Assembly (NCBI GenBank): GCA_022113835.1
Contig: JAILWY010000007.1
Coordinates: 11,323,001-11,387,000, forward strand
DNA length: 64,000 bases
DNA from: Atopsyche davidsoni
Lineage: Eukaryota > Arthropoda > Insecta > Trichoptera > Hydrobiosidae
Reading direction: 5' to 3'
Part shown: positions 24,979 through 35,570 of the stretch, in pieces
Layout of the letters: each line of letters begins with the position of its first letter
Numbering within the stretch: position 1 is the first letter of the stretch
Translations under genes and position numbers: made by a program
Notes under the pieces: generated by a model
What the model was told of the DNA's origin: nothing
The model's input: the letters and a program-made list of their open reading frames with translations, nothing else
The model's database searches: none

Positions 24979-27900
24979 ATAAAATGAATTGCAAAATAAA
25001 CAAGACTCGTATGCATTGCTAGGTTTTCAATTCTTTCTCAAGAATCTTTATTTGTGTCCATGAGATACTTCTACTACTATATTTTACTATTCAAATTGTA
25101 CCAATTATATTTTTAACTCCTGTCCTTTGGCTAAAACTCACAACCGATAATTTTATAGATTTGATATAAAAGCTATTGGAATTTTTCAATGCAGAAGTTC
25201 CCCAAGTTCTTAAAGACTGATTAAATTCTACAAGCTGTTAAACGTGTCATATGTTGCAAAAACATTGTTCCATTAACTAATTGTTTGTTTTTGGATTGAC
25301 AAATTGTAAAAGTTATTATTTTACTATTTTCAATAGTTTGATCCATATTGCATACTGTTTATGGTATTCGTTTGACATAATCACTGCTCAATTTAAATGT
25401 CTTTATTAAGAGAAATATCTTTTTTTTTTTCCTTTAAGCTGGGTTTTCTAATTAAGGGAGTCAGTTTTGCTGCTCAGTGATTATTTGATTCAAATGTATT
25501 AATTATTGGTTATGTGATAACTTTATTTTCTTGGGTATACTTTTAGACTTCTCTGTTTATGCATGAACTTAACCTAACTATAATACTCATGGACCGGAAG
25601 CATTGAAAAAATATTATAGTGAGTTTTAGTTGAACATGGAGTCTGTTTATTGTATGTAGATATAATAGTTTCTATTGTTCTTTATATGCATAGGTTTCCC
25701 ACACACAGAGATGCTGCAGATGTACCATGAAATATTATCTAGTCACGTATACACGCCTACCTACCATTTAGTTGAAAAGATCTTATAGAAATGTTTTAGT
25801 CTTTATTTAAACTTATCTTTAAAAAAATTATAGATCTAAGGAGAAATATTGAAATTTTTCATAGTAGTTTTACTATAAAGTTTATTGTTATTTTTATCTT
25901 AATTTGATTATACAGGGAGCTTCGGTGATTTGTGAAATCACTGAAAATCAAATATCTGTATTGTTTTTTTTTTAAATAACTGGAGCGCTTGAGTACTAGC
26001 AGATATCATGCGTTCAATTAACGATGGTATTATTTTAGAAGTTGTCCCCAAAATATTAAATATTTAAAATTATTCAAGCAGGCATACATTGTATCAGAGA
26101 GAGGCCATGTTTTGGTTTTTCTCTACTTAGCTGTATATTTAAAATTTATATAAAACTTATGTACATACATTATAATATTATTACTACACCAAAACATATT
26201 TTAGTTTTTTCCATATTTTTCTATAAATGAGATGTCTTGTGAGAGAACTCGCTGAAGAGTCGCGTGGGTAGGTTGAGGTAAATTGTTACATATTTTCATT
26301 TCCACTTACCTCATTATAATTTTAAATAATTATTTATAAAAACGTACACTTCTTAAAATAAAAAGAAGTACATTTACTTCTGATTCTTATTATATTTAAT
26401 AAATTACCTCAGTTTTGTGTTAACTTATTCTACATGCGAGTATATTTTTTTGTAAGCAAATATTATTATAAAAATATCTAATATATATTATAAATGATAT
26501 CTTTTAGAATTTAATCAACGATTTTATTTTGATCTAAACCGTGAGGAGCTAACATTAAAAAATATATATATTTGTGAAACCGAGTCAATTCAACATTTTA
26601 AATGTCTACTCGGTAAATTTGATTATAAGAATGATTGGACTGGCAAACTTGGACGAAGAGATAATGCCAACGTTACTGTAGAGATGCCTGTGAACCCAAA
26701 GTCAAAATACAACCCATATTATTTTGTTACCGCTATTTTCACTTTGGAGTTTGCACGCTACGACTGAACACTGAGGAGACGTGTAGATTTAAAAGTTAGC
26801 TGGTTAAGCAGGGGCGTTTAGACCCCCGGCTAGGGTTGCCACTCGCTCCCCCTTTATTATAGCTAATTTAAGTTTTTTTGTCTTTCGTCAAATTTGGACT
26901 TAATAACTTCAGTTTCTTATATGATGCTGGATGGTGAAAATATCAATTTTTTATTATTATTACCAATTTTTTTAATTCATTTTTAACTCATTTTTGCTAC
27001 CTAGCATTAATTTTACTTTTATTTTTTATGTACAATACTTTTGGTGAATACACACACGTGCCCATGTGCCTGGCCGTAAATACAGAGAACCTGCACAGTT
27101 TCAAATTGAAAATTTACATTATTTTCATACGCAACCTGGTTTTTTTTTTATATACTCACAGATTGTTTAGTACTGTTCATTTTCACTTGATTGCTTAACT
27201 CTTCTTAAGCAGATCTGCATTTGATGAAGCCCTAATATCTAGAAGTTTATGAAAACCAAATTTTCGTGTGCACACTTATATTGCAATAAATTTGTTAAAA
27301 ATTACTGATCAGATCTCTAATATTCACATTCCTAACTAGATAAATCTCAAGAAATGTACTTAAAATAATAAAGAAAAATTGTTGAAGATTTTAACTTCTT
27401 AAGGTAAATTATAGTTTTATGTATTGAAAATGAGAATATTTCTGTAAAAAATTTATAATGAACTTGATGTTGATTCACTGTAAATATGACTAAACACGTG
27501 GTCACATTAATGTGTAATTACCATTGGATTAGATTATAATTAAGTTATCAATATGCCAAATTATTTTTCAAAAAGTGGTTACCCTAGCCCCGACTGACAG
27601 TCCAGGGTTGGAAAATAAACTTTAAACTGCTGATTCATAATGTATATCGATTAGCACAACCATCACGGTTTACAATTTCACATTATCTTCAGGTTTAAAA
27701 GAATGTATAATTATCAAAATACAAGTTCACATTTATATTTTATATAAAATGACTTAATTTTAACTAACAATACCATTATCAAATGCACGGTTATATGAAT
27801 TCAGGTACACAATCTAATCTGACAGTAATGCTGTTAACAATCCAAAAGAAGGTGAAGAAGTAAAAAAATTATTTACGATTTCTACTCAAAATGAGCTTCA

Positions 27901-28738
27901 CAAAGTAAATGCTGAAATTAAATAGAGTTTCTTGCAAGTGTCCGTAACTGGACCCTATTCAGTCCTTCCAGCAACTTGTACTTGGGACAACACTATACTG
28001 CCTGTTATTTTCAACGCTAATAGTGACTTGAGTCAAAATACACTATTTCTATTTAATTTTACTAAAACCCGCTAAAAGTTTGATATATATATATAATTTA
28101 CTATTCAAATAAAGTCACTAAGAGTGAATCTCTAATTCATCTGCTAAGAATGCTTGAGTTTCACCAACTATCTCAGAATCAATGTTTTCTAATTACTGGG
28201 CTGCATGTAAAGTGAGTTTACTCAAAAGACTTTGCCGTTTTTATGAGAATTTGATAGAAATCTTACTGTCATCAAATCACTGCTAATAGTTTTATTTTTC
28301 GAGAGACAAAATATAACAATGAAAATAAAATTTTAAAGATTCTCATCCCATTCTTGGCAGATGGCTTGTCTTCTGTAAATAATATGTATCATTTATACTT
28401 TGTGAATTTAATGACATGGCTTCATATAAACAACGTGCAATTTTTATAAGAGAACAAAAAAAGAAGATACGTTTTCATTATTCCATTGTTTTGTTATGCT
28501 TCAGGAAGAGACGAATTTTGTTTTGTTGACCTCTGATCATTACCCGTAACGTGTAACCACATAAATCCCCTAGAATAGGCATGACGAAAGATTTTCAAAT
28601 CCTCTTCCATAATGGGGGTACACATTTACTATTTACGAAAAAAACTTTATTTCGGTAAAAAACTAGAGTTTAACAATGTTTAAAGCCATTTTTATAATAT
28701 TTTTTCAAAAGTGCGCGAAAACGCGACATCGCGAGGCG

Positions 28739-28871
28739 TGACGTCATCGCAGCATTTTTTAGACGCTCTGACGTCATTAACTATATTGTCAACCGGCGTG
28801 CCATTGTGTTTGCATTGAAGACCATAGACCAATTTGAATACCATAGAGTTGTTGACGTCAGTATGACGTCA
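28739..28871. promoter_or_regulatory. Cluster of four CRE palindromes with CCAAT boxes
   Basis: TGACGTCA occurs exactly at 28739-28746, 28769-28776, 28853-28860 and 28864-28871. CCAAT (gaccaat, 28827-28833) and its complement (gattgg, about 28880) lie alongside. A fifth genuine CRE is far away at 57568. Such clusters bind CREB/ATF-type bZIP factors. An ATGGCGGCT start with a splice donor lies 255 bp downstream (29126). It could equally be part of an unrecognised repeat. Confidence 0.45.
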
Positions 28872-29125
28872 TGCGCTGTGATTGGTGTTTCAGTCAAAAT
28901 GGCCGATTGCAGTATTTTAACCTTTTAATTTGTTGAAAATCTTATTAATCTTAGATTTTTAAATAAAACTAAATCAGTTTTTTAAATCCTTTTAATATGT
29001 ATTTTCCCTTAAAATAATTATTTCTTTGATTCTTTGATACTGTCGTCATGCCTATTAGAGCATATCGTTTCAATATTAGTGCAGCAAATATCTATAGAAT
29101 GTTATATTTATAAAATAAATCTAAA

Positions 29126-29202
29126 ATGGCGGCTTGGAGGGAGATGTTGCACGAGCATGCTGCCGGTAGTCCGACCTGTCGAAGTAATGTAACTTTACCA
29201 CT
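29126..29202 (+). other. Candidate small first coding exon (unrecognised)
   Basis: aaaATGGCGGCTTGG starts a 25-codon open stretch (MAAWREMLHEHAAGSPTCRS...) ending at a consensus donor CCACT|gtaagt. It sits downstream of the CRE cluster and is GC-richer than its surroundings. I do not recognise the product. A possible partner exon is the open GC-rich segment at 29576-29719. Confidence 0.25.
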
Positions 29203-29575
29203 GTAAGTCACTTCATGATTAAGTGTAGTTCACTCTAATATTTTAAAACTTTTAAGATATTGGAAAAAAGTGTCATATGTTAAAGCATATTATAATAGTT
29301 ATTAGGTATAAATTTTTGTATGAACACGCTCTTGGCAAGTAACTAAATGAATTTCATAACCTTCGATTGCTTATACTGTGAGCTGCCTCCAGAAATGGGG
29401 TTGTGTGATTTTTTTTTTCATAGCTATTAAAAATAATCATACTGCTTATAGCTGTTTTCCTCACTGGGATTCTATGTCATGTTTTAACTTGCTCTTTGTA
29501 CGTAGGATTAAATATTGAATGTTAAGTACTTTAAAGTTTTCCATGTTTAAGAATTAGATGTAACACTTGAGTAAG

Positions 29576-29719
29576 ATGGTAAGGAGCGCCCCCGCGTTGA
29601 AGCCGTCGGGGCGCCGAGAACTTGTTAATCCCAAACCAAAATCTTTACAACTGGGTGGGCCGGCGGTGGCCATGCGCCGCCCCGAGGACGAGCCTCTTTC
29701 GGTTTGTTTTAATTTGTAA
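29576..29719 (+). other. GC-rich 47-codon open frame of unknown status
   Basis: ATG at 29576 to TAA at 29719 gives a basic, proline-containing peptide (MVRSAPALKPSGRRELVNPK...). It stands out as GC-rich within very AT-rich DNA. It can be joined in frame to the donor at 29202 through an AG at 29569-29570, but there is no pyrimidine tract there, so the join is weak. The minus strand is also open. It may be a small gene, UTR or repeat. Confidence 0.2.
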
Positions 29720-31199
29720 ATTTGGTTACAATTTTATATCAAGAGCGTCTGGGATGCTGCTTGAAGCCTTTACCAAGAATTGAATTCATTGAAGTGAGAT
29801 AGTCGTGTACTAAGTATACTGTAGGTGAAAATATTTTTAAATTAATGTAAGGTCTATTTAATATTAATATAACTATCAAGAAAAAGTGAGATTTAAAAAA
29901 GTTATTAGAAATTTATTATAATGTAGATGAAAAAAGTAAAAAGCACTTATTGTCTATATTGTCATCGAATACTTTCACAAATGTTGTATAATGATGTTAT
30001 CGTGTTCAATTATATAATATATCGTAGAGAGATAAACGCACTGTGTGCCGACCAAGAGGTTTATGAACTCAACTCTAAAACAATTTGTTGCTTTGTGGTT
30101 CAAGTAGACCGCGTCTTTCCATATTTTTTAATACTAATTGGTCAAACGCCTGGTTTCTGAAACCCTGGTCAGAAAAAAACAAATTAACAAACTGCCAAAT
30201 ACATCACAGAAGCATAGAAAAAAATATTGATAAACTAATAGCAAGCAGCTATTTTAGGAAATAACATTTTATGCAACAGGTATGATGCATTTGATAGTTT
30301 GTTATCATCTTTTTCATTGATTGACCTTTCAATAACAGTGTGTATATTTTACTTGAGAAAATGAAAACAATTCCACAGTTGCTCATAAAGCCAAAGAAAT
30401 CAGTAAACTGTTGAAATAGAAATAGTGTCAATGAGTGAAATACTAAAACTGCATTACCAGTTTTCTACTAGCCTTTCATAAAAACAAGCTTAGGTATCGG
30501 TACAGGATGTTCACTTCAGGTAGATTGTGATTAAATGTTCATCTATTTTTATTAGCACTCCAATATCATAACATTTACGTAGTTTCATCGTGAGAAACAT
30601 ATACTCCTATGGTTTATTCAAGTAAATGAAGCTGCGATTTCAGAGTTTTTAATGTTGAGGAAACATGGCCTACTTTCATTCCGATCATTTTAAATAACCG
30701 TTATTTCGGAGTAACCGCTCGCTAAGAAGGTGATCGAATAGTAATCCATGTCAATTGAACAGCCAAAATAAACACGATATCTTTCACCATCGGTCAGATT
30801 TTCATTTTACTGCAACCTGTTATGTAGTTCTAATAGCAGAAATGGTTCAGCACTCGATCGTTTATAAATCTGTGCCAAACGTACTTTTGATATTCAAAAA
30901 AGTTACTCAAGCTTATTAACTTAAAATAATATTCATCAAAACAATAATAATATCGATGTAAAGCTATACTAAGAACCCATATATTTAATAATTACTGTAT
31001 GTGTAATGAAACCCATTTTAAATCTTCACCTCATTTAGTGTATGATATATTTCTCACGGTACCTTGTTTGTGAATAACATAAGAAAATTAATATAGCCAA
31101 ATAATTAGGTTTCCTACAAAATGTATTGCTATATACAATATTTATTATTCATCTGTTTGTCCTCATAAATAAAAGAGTATAATAAACATTTGAAGTTTT

Positions 31200-31239
31200 T
31201 TTATTAATACTAATTATTACCACAACATTATGATTTATT
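31200..31239 (-). terminator. Candidate polyadenylation signals of mRpL33
   Basis: TTTATT (AATAAA on the minus strand) occurs at 31234-31239 and 31200-31205, that is 27 and 61 bp past the mRpL33 stop. This is a normal distance for a short housekeeping mRNA. Confidence 0.5.
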
Positions 31240-31265
31240 TACAAAATTATTATTCTTTGTAATAA

Positions 31266-33452
31266 TTACATGCTTCTGATCTTCTTCTTCTCTCTATAGA
31301 TGGACATCATCTGAACTGAAAATTGAATTAAAACTGTCATTTCTTTTACATTAGAACTGAGGGAAAGAATGCTCTTATCAAATTCTTTCTACTTAGAATC
31401 TAGAAAAATAAAAAACTAATTAGATTTTATATGAAAATAAGTAAAAATATTTTTGTAAAATCAGGAGTGAAATAATCATTCTCGACTTATTTTATTTATG
31501 CATGCACATCCCTGAGGGTACGAGAATGCTGGGTTCAGGGAGAAAAATTCTATAGCAGAGGTGTCAAACTCAATTTTGCAGAGGGCCATATATTAAATTT
31601 AGAATGTGTAGGCGGGCCAGATTCAAATAACAAGTCTAAAAGCTCTAAAAAACATGATTCTTCTTTCTGTGACACATTGGGATCGCGGGCCGTATTGATA
31701 TGGCTCGAGGGCCGGATGCGGCCCGCGGGCCGTATCTTTGACATGACTGTTCTATAGGGTGTTTTTTATAGAGGTATAGAACTTTGAAATAGAATAAAAC
31801 AAAGATAATTTTTTTAAATTGACATGAAGTTAACTTTATTCGAAAGATAATTTTTTGGCATTATAATTTAAATATGACTTCTGGCATATGACTGCCACGG
31901 CTGGCTCGGACGTAGTCTAGTCTGGAGGTCCAATTCTCGATGACTTTTTCCAACATTTGTGGCCGTATATCGGCAATAACGCGGCGAATGTTGTCCTCCA
32001 AGTGGTCAATCGTTTCGGGCTTATCGGCGTAGACTAGCGATTTCACATATCCCCACAGAAAATAGTCTAGCGGCGTTAAATCGCACGATCTTGGAGGCCA
32101 ATTAACGGGTCCGAAACGTGAAACTATGCGGTTACCAAACGTTTCCTTCAATAAAGCGATTGTGGCACGAGCTGTGTGACATGTTGCGCCGTCTTGTTGA
32201 AACCACAGCTCCTGCACATCATGGTTGTTCAATTGATGAATGAAAAAGTCAGTAATCATGGCTCTATAGCGGTCACCATTGACTGTAACGGCCTGGCCAG
32301 CATCGTCTTCCAGCCCATAAAGCACACCAAACAGTCAGTTTTTCTGGATGTAACGGTGTCTCAACATACACTTGAGGATTATCATCACTCCAAATACGGC
32401 AGTTTTGTTTATTGACGTATCCATTCAACCAAAGGTGAGCTTCATCGCTAAACAAAATTCGCTTATGAAAATCGGGATCAACGCCAATCTTGTTTTGGGC
32501 CCATTCACCAAATCTGCGCCTTGCTAAGTCTATTCAAGTTAAAATGCCAAACTAAACTAAACATAAATCCCTTGACAGCTGACAAAATGGCTGCCAGTTA
32601 AAGCAGTGTTGGCAACTTAAAGTTCTATACCTCTATAAAAAAAAACACCCTGTACAAGTCATTACTTCCGCTGTCATGTTCCAGATTGCACAAACCCCTA
32701 ATCAAAATACAGATATCTACAGAGAAATAGAAAAATCTAAAATTTCTTTAAATTTAAGTATCTACGGTAATATGGATACATTTCGAGAGTCACAGATGAT
32801 GGTGTGGATTCAAGGAATAAAGCCCGAGTGTGAAGATGATTGTTCTCAGACTCAACGACTTGCAATTAAAATTTACAATTCTCACCGTCATTCTTTCTTA
32901 TGAGGTATTGAAATATTTTTAATATATATATTACGGTGCACTAAACTCATAATTAAGCAAACAAAACATATAACGAAAAATAGACTTTTAGAAACGTGTT
33001 TTTTTTTAATGACAAGGATATTGTTTAAAAAAAAGAAACAAATAATTAATATACTATGACTACACAAGTAATTATTCTGAGCACACACCATTCATGACCT
33101 ATAATTAATTGATATTTTCTTACTATAAGGATCGAATCTCATGTACTCAAGCTTGTCACCCAAACGCTCTCGTATTCTGGTCACTGTGTGTCCACTAACA
33201 GCACTCTCCATCATTACCATGATGAATCTATTGAAATAAGTACAACCAAAACTAAGTACACTTGGTCAAATCAAAATATAATACAAGCATTAACTTGACA
33301 ATCGATTACAAAAAGTTCAACAAAAACTCTAAAAATATACTCCATTGGAATAGAAAAATTTATAGGTTACTTAAACTTCATAACTTATAGGTTAATTTAA
33401 AAATGACTTACTTGCTTTTAACCTTTTTGAATAAAACATTTGTTAAAAACAT
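31266..33452 (-). CDS. mRpL33: Mitochondrial large-subunit ribosomal protein bL33m, complete, three exons
   Basis: Structural protein of the mitochondrial ribosome large subunit. Coding exons on the minus strand: 33452-33412 (MFLTNVLFKKVKS + 2 nt), 33227-33124 (reading FIMVMMESAVSGHTV... to RFDPY), 31315-31266 (IQMMSIYREKKKIRSM, stop). Donors are gtaagt and gtaaga, acceptors caatag and ttttcag, and phases 2 and 1 match. The product is 64 residues, the usual length for animal bL33m (64-65), and it aligns along its whole length with the fly pattern: LTNVLFKKVKSK at the start, ESxVSGH in the middle, DKLE..RFDPYIQ, and KKIRS at the end. The final intron (31316-33123) is expanded by transposons inserted in it. 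The 5' end faces the ELAV-like gene about 1 kb away. Reverse AATAAA signals lie at 31234-31239 and 31200-31205. Confidence 0.9.
31556..31749. mobile_element. Non-autonomous hAT-type element (194 bp) with perfect 8-bp target duplication
   Basis: The ends are CAGAGGTGTCAAA (left) and the complement of CAGTCATGTCAAA (right). The flanks at 31548-31555 and 31750-31757 are both ttctatag, a perfect 8-bp duplication typical of hAT transposons. The interior contains the gggccggatgcggcccgc motif seen in some hAT-derived non-autonomous families. There is no coding capacity. It lies in the last intron of mRpL33. Confidence 0.8.
31755..32652 (-). mobile_element. Internally deleted Tc1/mariner-superfamily element
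   Basis: The terminal repeats are (t)agggtgtttttt...atagaggtatagaact at the left and its complement at 32614-32652, flanked by TA (31753-31754, 32653-32654). At about 0.9 kb it is shorter than an autonomous element, and the N-terminal DNA-binding part of the transposase is missing. It sits in the mRpL33 intron in the same orientation as that gene. Confidence 0.8.
31861..32530 (-). pseudogene. Mariner-like transposase remnant (N-terminally deleted, frameshifted)
   Basis: On the minus strand the frame begins in mid-protein (DLARRRFGEWAQ..., with a stop just upstream), runs through the catalytic ILFSDEAH motif, breaks around 32300-32316, and continues in another frame with FQQDGATCHTA and WPPRSCDLTPLDYFLWG to a stop at 31861. 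The break coincides with loss of the residues normally found between the ALWAGG motif and AGQAVTVNG. Counting from the D of QQDG to the D of CDLTP gives 36 intervening residues. It cannot make active transposase. Confidence 0.8.
32655..33123 (-). other. Remainder of mRpL33 last intron
   Basis: AT-rich intronic DNA between the mariner-like element and the middle exon of mRpL33. A 75-codon frame on the plus strand near 32676-32903 has no recognisable similarity and is unlikely to be coding. Confidence 0.5.
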
Positions 33453-34279
33453 TATAACCGATGTGTGTTGTTTCAATGATGTTAAATATTACTTCACATA
33501 AAGAAAATATTAGTACTCGATTTATAAACAAAATACAAAAGCAAATTATTTCACACCAATGTGTCAAACTTCATCAAAAGGGTGCAATAAACTAGAGAAA
33601 TTTAATCCACCAATGAACTACTAAGGATAAGTTCCAGAGACAATAATTGTTTTTGGCAAAACCAAAATATTTATAAAGTAATGTGGCCAGCTTAGAAATT
33701 TACCCCCAACAATTATTTATTTATGCGAATTTAACATTAAATAATTTTAAGCAGTGAAAAATAACAAAATGTCACTAGAAAATATCCGTATTTTTAAAGA
33801 TTTTTTAAGATCTTCAAAATTATTTTCATCAAATTAAGACAACAGCATTTAAAAATAATTATCACAAATAAAGAGTTACATTTTAACTGAATGTACATTT
33901 GCCTTGTGCATTTATATGTGATAGTTAAAATAAACAATGTCGACATTTTAAAAAGTTGATCTATCAGATATAGCAATTTATTAATGTAAGAAAAAGCATT
34001 GGTTTTTTTTTAAAATTTAATTTGGGTTAGATATGCAGACAATTTTTATAATTTTAGCTGTTTTTTTAGAGCTGTCACAACAGCATTTGCATATTTTCAA
34101 TGAGAGGATATATATTATCGTATTATTTTAGGATTGCATTACAAATTTTTTGAATAATATTTTATTATTTTATAGTTTATGACGATTACAAAGTACTTTT
34201 TCAGATAAGTTGACAACATTAATAAAAAAATCATCTGTCATTGAACAAAGAAACATTTACATTGGCAACATTATGAAAA

Positions 34280-34436
34280 CAAATCGCTAGCCGGCGTCAG
34301 CGTGTTGCTTTGTCGGAATTATTTGTATTATAACAGTAAGTTCGGATAAAGAAATCTGACGAGTTCTGTGGAATCCTTCCAAAGAGTACGGTATTTTTAA
34401 CTAGTTTTACGTAAAATAATTAGTGTAAGAATCACA
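34280..34436 (+). promoter_or_regulatory. Probable 5' UTR/promoter zone of the ELAV-like gene
   Basis: A GC-richer segment (gctagccggcgtcagcgtg, 34290-34310) precedes the ATG. AACA|gtaagt at about 34336 is a perfect donor consensus, and weak acceptors (aactag, aattag) follow before the ATG. A short 5' UTR intron is therefore possible, but only the UTR would be affected. Confidence 0.3.
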
Positions 34437-35570
34437 ATGGACAACATGATGCAAATGGAGAATGGCGGCGGGGACGCCAATGTGTCATCCACAAAGCTCA
34501 TGGTGAACTATATCCCCGAGCTGATGACCCGGGACATGATGTATTCGCTCTTTTCGGCTTTCGGAAAAATAGACAGCTGCAAACTTATCGCCAACAGAGG
34601 GTACGGATTTGTCGAGTTTGGAAATCACGAAGACGCCGAAAAAGCGCGAGTGTCGTTCAACGGGCTGCTCATGCAGGGTAAAACTCTTAAAGTCTCCTTC
34701 GCGTTGCTCAACCCGGAAACTAAAGCCACCGTCAAGCCAGACACTGAATCGAATCTCTACATTAGCAATCTACCCGCCGACATGACCCTCGAGAATCTGA
34801 ACTCCATGTTCCGCGCCTTCGGACAGATCACCAACAGCCGCGTCTCTCAGGGTATCGCCTTTGTCTGCTTCGAAAAGCGCAATCAAGCCGAGGATGCCAT
34901 CAAGCAGCTCAATGGCTTCAGTCCAACCAATGGTGCCGGACCCATCACTGTCAAGTTCGCCAACAAGCCGAATGCAAACAAACCCTCCCCTCGCCCGCTC
35001 ACCCGCCAAGGTGGTCTCACGCCCAACCACACGGCACTCGGCTCACCGCAGACACCCTTCAATGGCACACCACATGCTGCTTTCAACGGCTCCGGCTTCA
35101 ACGCTGCCGTGTCACTGGGTGCGCGAAACCTTCAGTACGGCTCCTCTGGTTTTCCGCAAGCTTCCCCGCCACCCCTACTACCGTCACCGGGCAAATCTTT
35201 GACCTTCCTGAACAAAGGGCATCAGCGATTCAACCCCATGGCAGCTAGCAATCACGCTGGCCACCCCACCCTTTCGCTGCTGGCCGCAGGCCCCACACCC
35301 CTTCTGGCTACAGTTCACCAGACCACCGTGTACGTATACAACATTGGCGAGGACACAGAAGAGCTCTCGCTCTGGCAGCTGTTCGGTCCGTATGGCGCCA
35401 TAGATTCCATTAAGGTCATAAAGGATGCAGAGACTAAGAAAAACAAAGGCTTCGCTTTCGTGAACATGCGGGAGTACGATGAGGCAGCGGCAGCCATCCA
35501 AGGACTTAACGGTTTTGCACTGAACGGGCAAGTCCTCTCCGTCAGCTTTAAGACGCAGAAAAGAAAGTAG
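34437..35570 (+). CDS. ELAV/Hu-family RNA-binding protein, three RRMs, single exon
   Basis: A 377-residue, intronless coding region. ELAV-family proteins bind U-rich RNA and control splicing, 3'-end choice and stability, mainly in neurons. RRM1 (about 20-90) has RNP2 LMVNYI and RNP1 RGYGFVEF (54-61). RRM2 (about 106-180) has LYISNLP and a degenerate RNP1 GIAFVCF, ending ITVKFANKP as in the family. A Pro/Ser/Gly/Asn-rich hinge covers about 185-295. RRM3 (297-377) begins TVYVYNI, contains the family hallmark LWQLFGPYGAI and ends KGFAFVNM ... VSFKTQKRK. Compared with fly ELAV/FNE/RBP9, the beta2-beta3 loops of RRM1 and RRM2 are several residues shorter, and RNP1 of RRM2 is altered. Absence of introns suggests a retrocopy origin. 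The ATG at 34437 fits the start of the conserved part. It is divergent from mRpL33. Family call is firm; orthology to a particular fly paralogue is not. Confidence 0.9.
   Translation: MDNMMQMENGGGDANVSSTKLMVNYIPELMTRDMMYSLFSAFGKIDSCKLIANRGYGFVEFGNHEDAEKARVSFNGLLMQGKTLKVSFALLNPETKATVKPDTESNLYISNLPADMTLENLNSMFRAFGQITNSRVSQGIAFVCFEKRNQAEDAIKQLNGFSPTNGAGPITVKFANKPNANKPSPRPLTRQGGLTPNHTALGSPQTPFNGTPHAAFNGSGFNAAVSLGARNLQYGSSGFPQASPPPLLPSPGKSLTFLNKGHQRFNPMAASNHAGHPTLSLLAAGPTPLLATVHQTTVYVYNIGEDTEELSLWQLFGPYGAIDSIKVIKDAETKKNKGFAFVNMREYDEAAAAIQGLNGFALNGQVLSVSFKTQKRK

Larger units (their letters stand above)
24680..31265. other. norpA 3' UTR and AT-rich intergenic region
   Basis: 6.6 kb between the norpA stop and the last exon of mRpL33. 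Most is low-complexity AT-rich DNA with no credible coding signal; part is presumably norpA 3' UTR. The one compositional exception is 28.7-29.7 kb, described separately. Confidence 0.6.

Noticed and set aside
29927..30160. 77-codon plus-strand frame with several Cys
   Set aside because: AT-rich DNA, no recognisable family, no splice or promoter context; within chance expectation.
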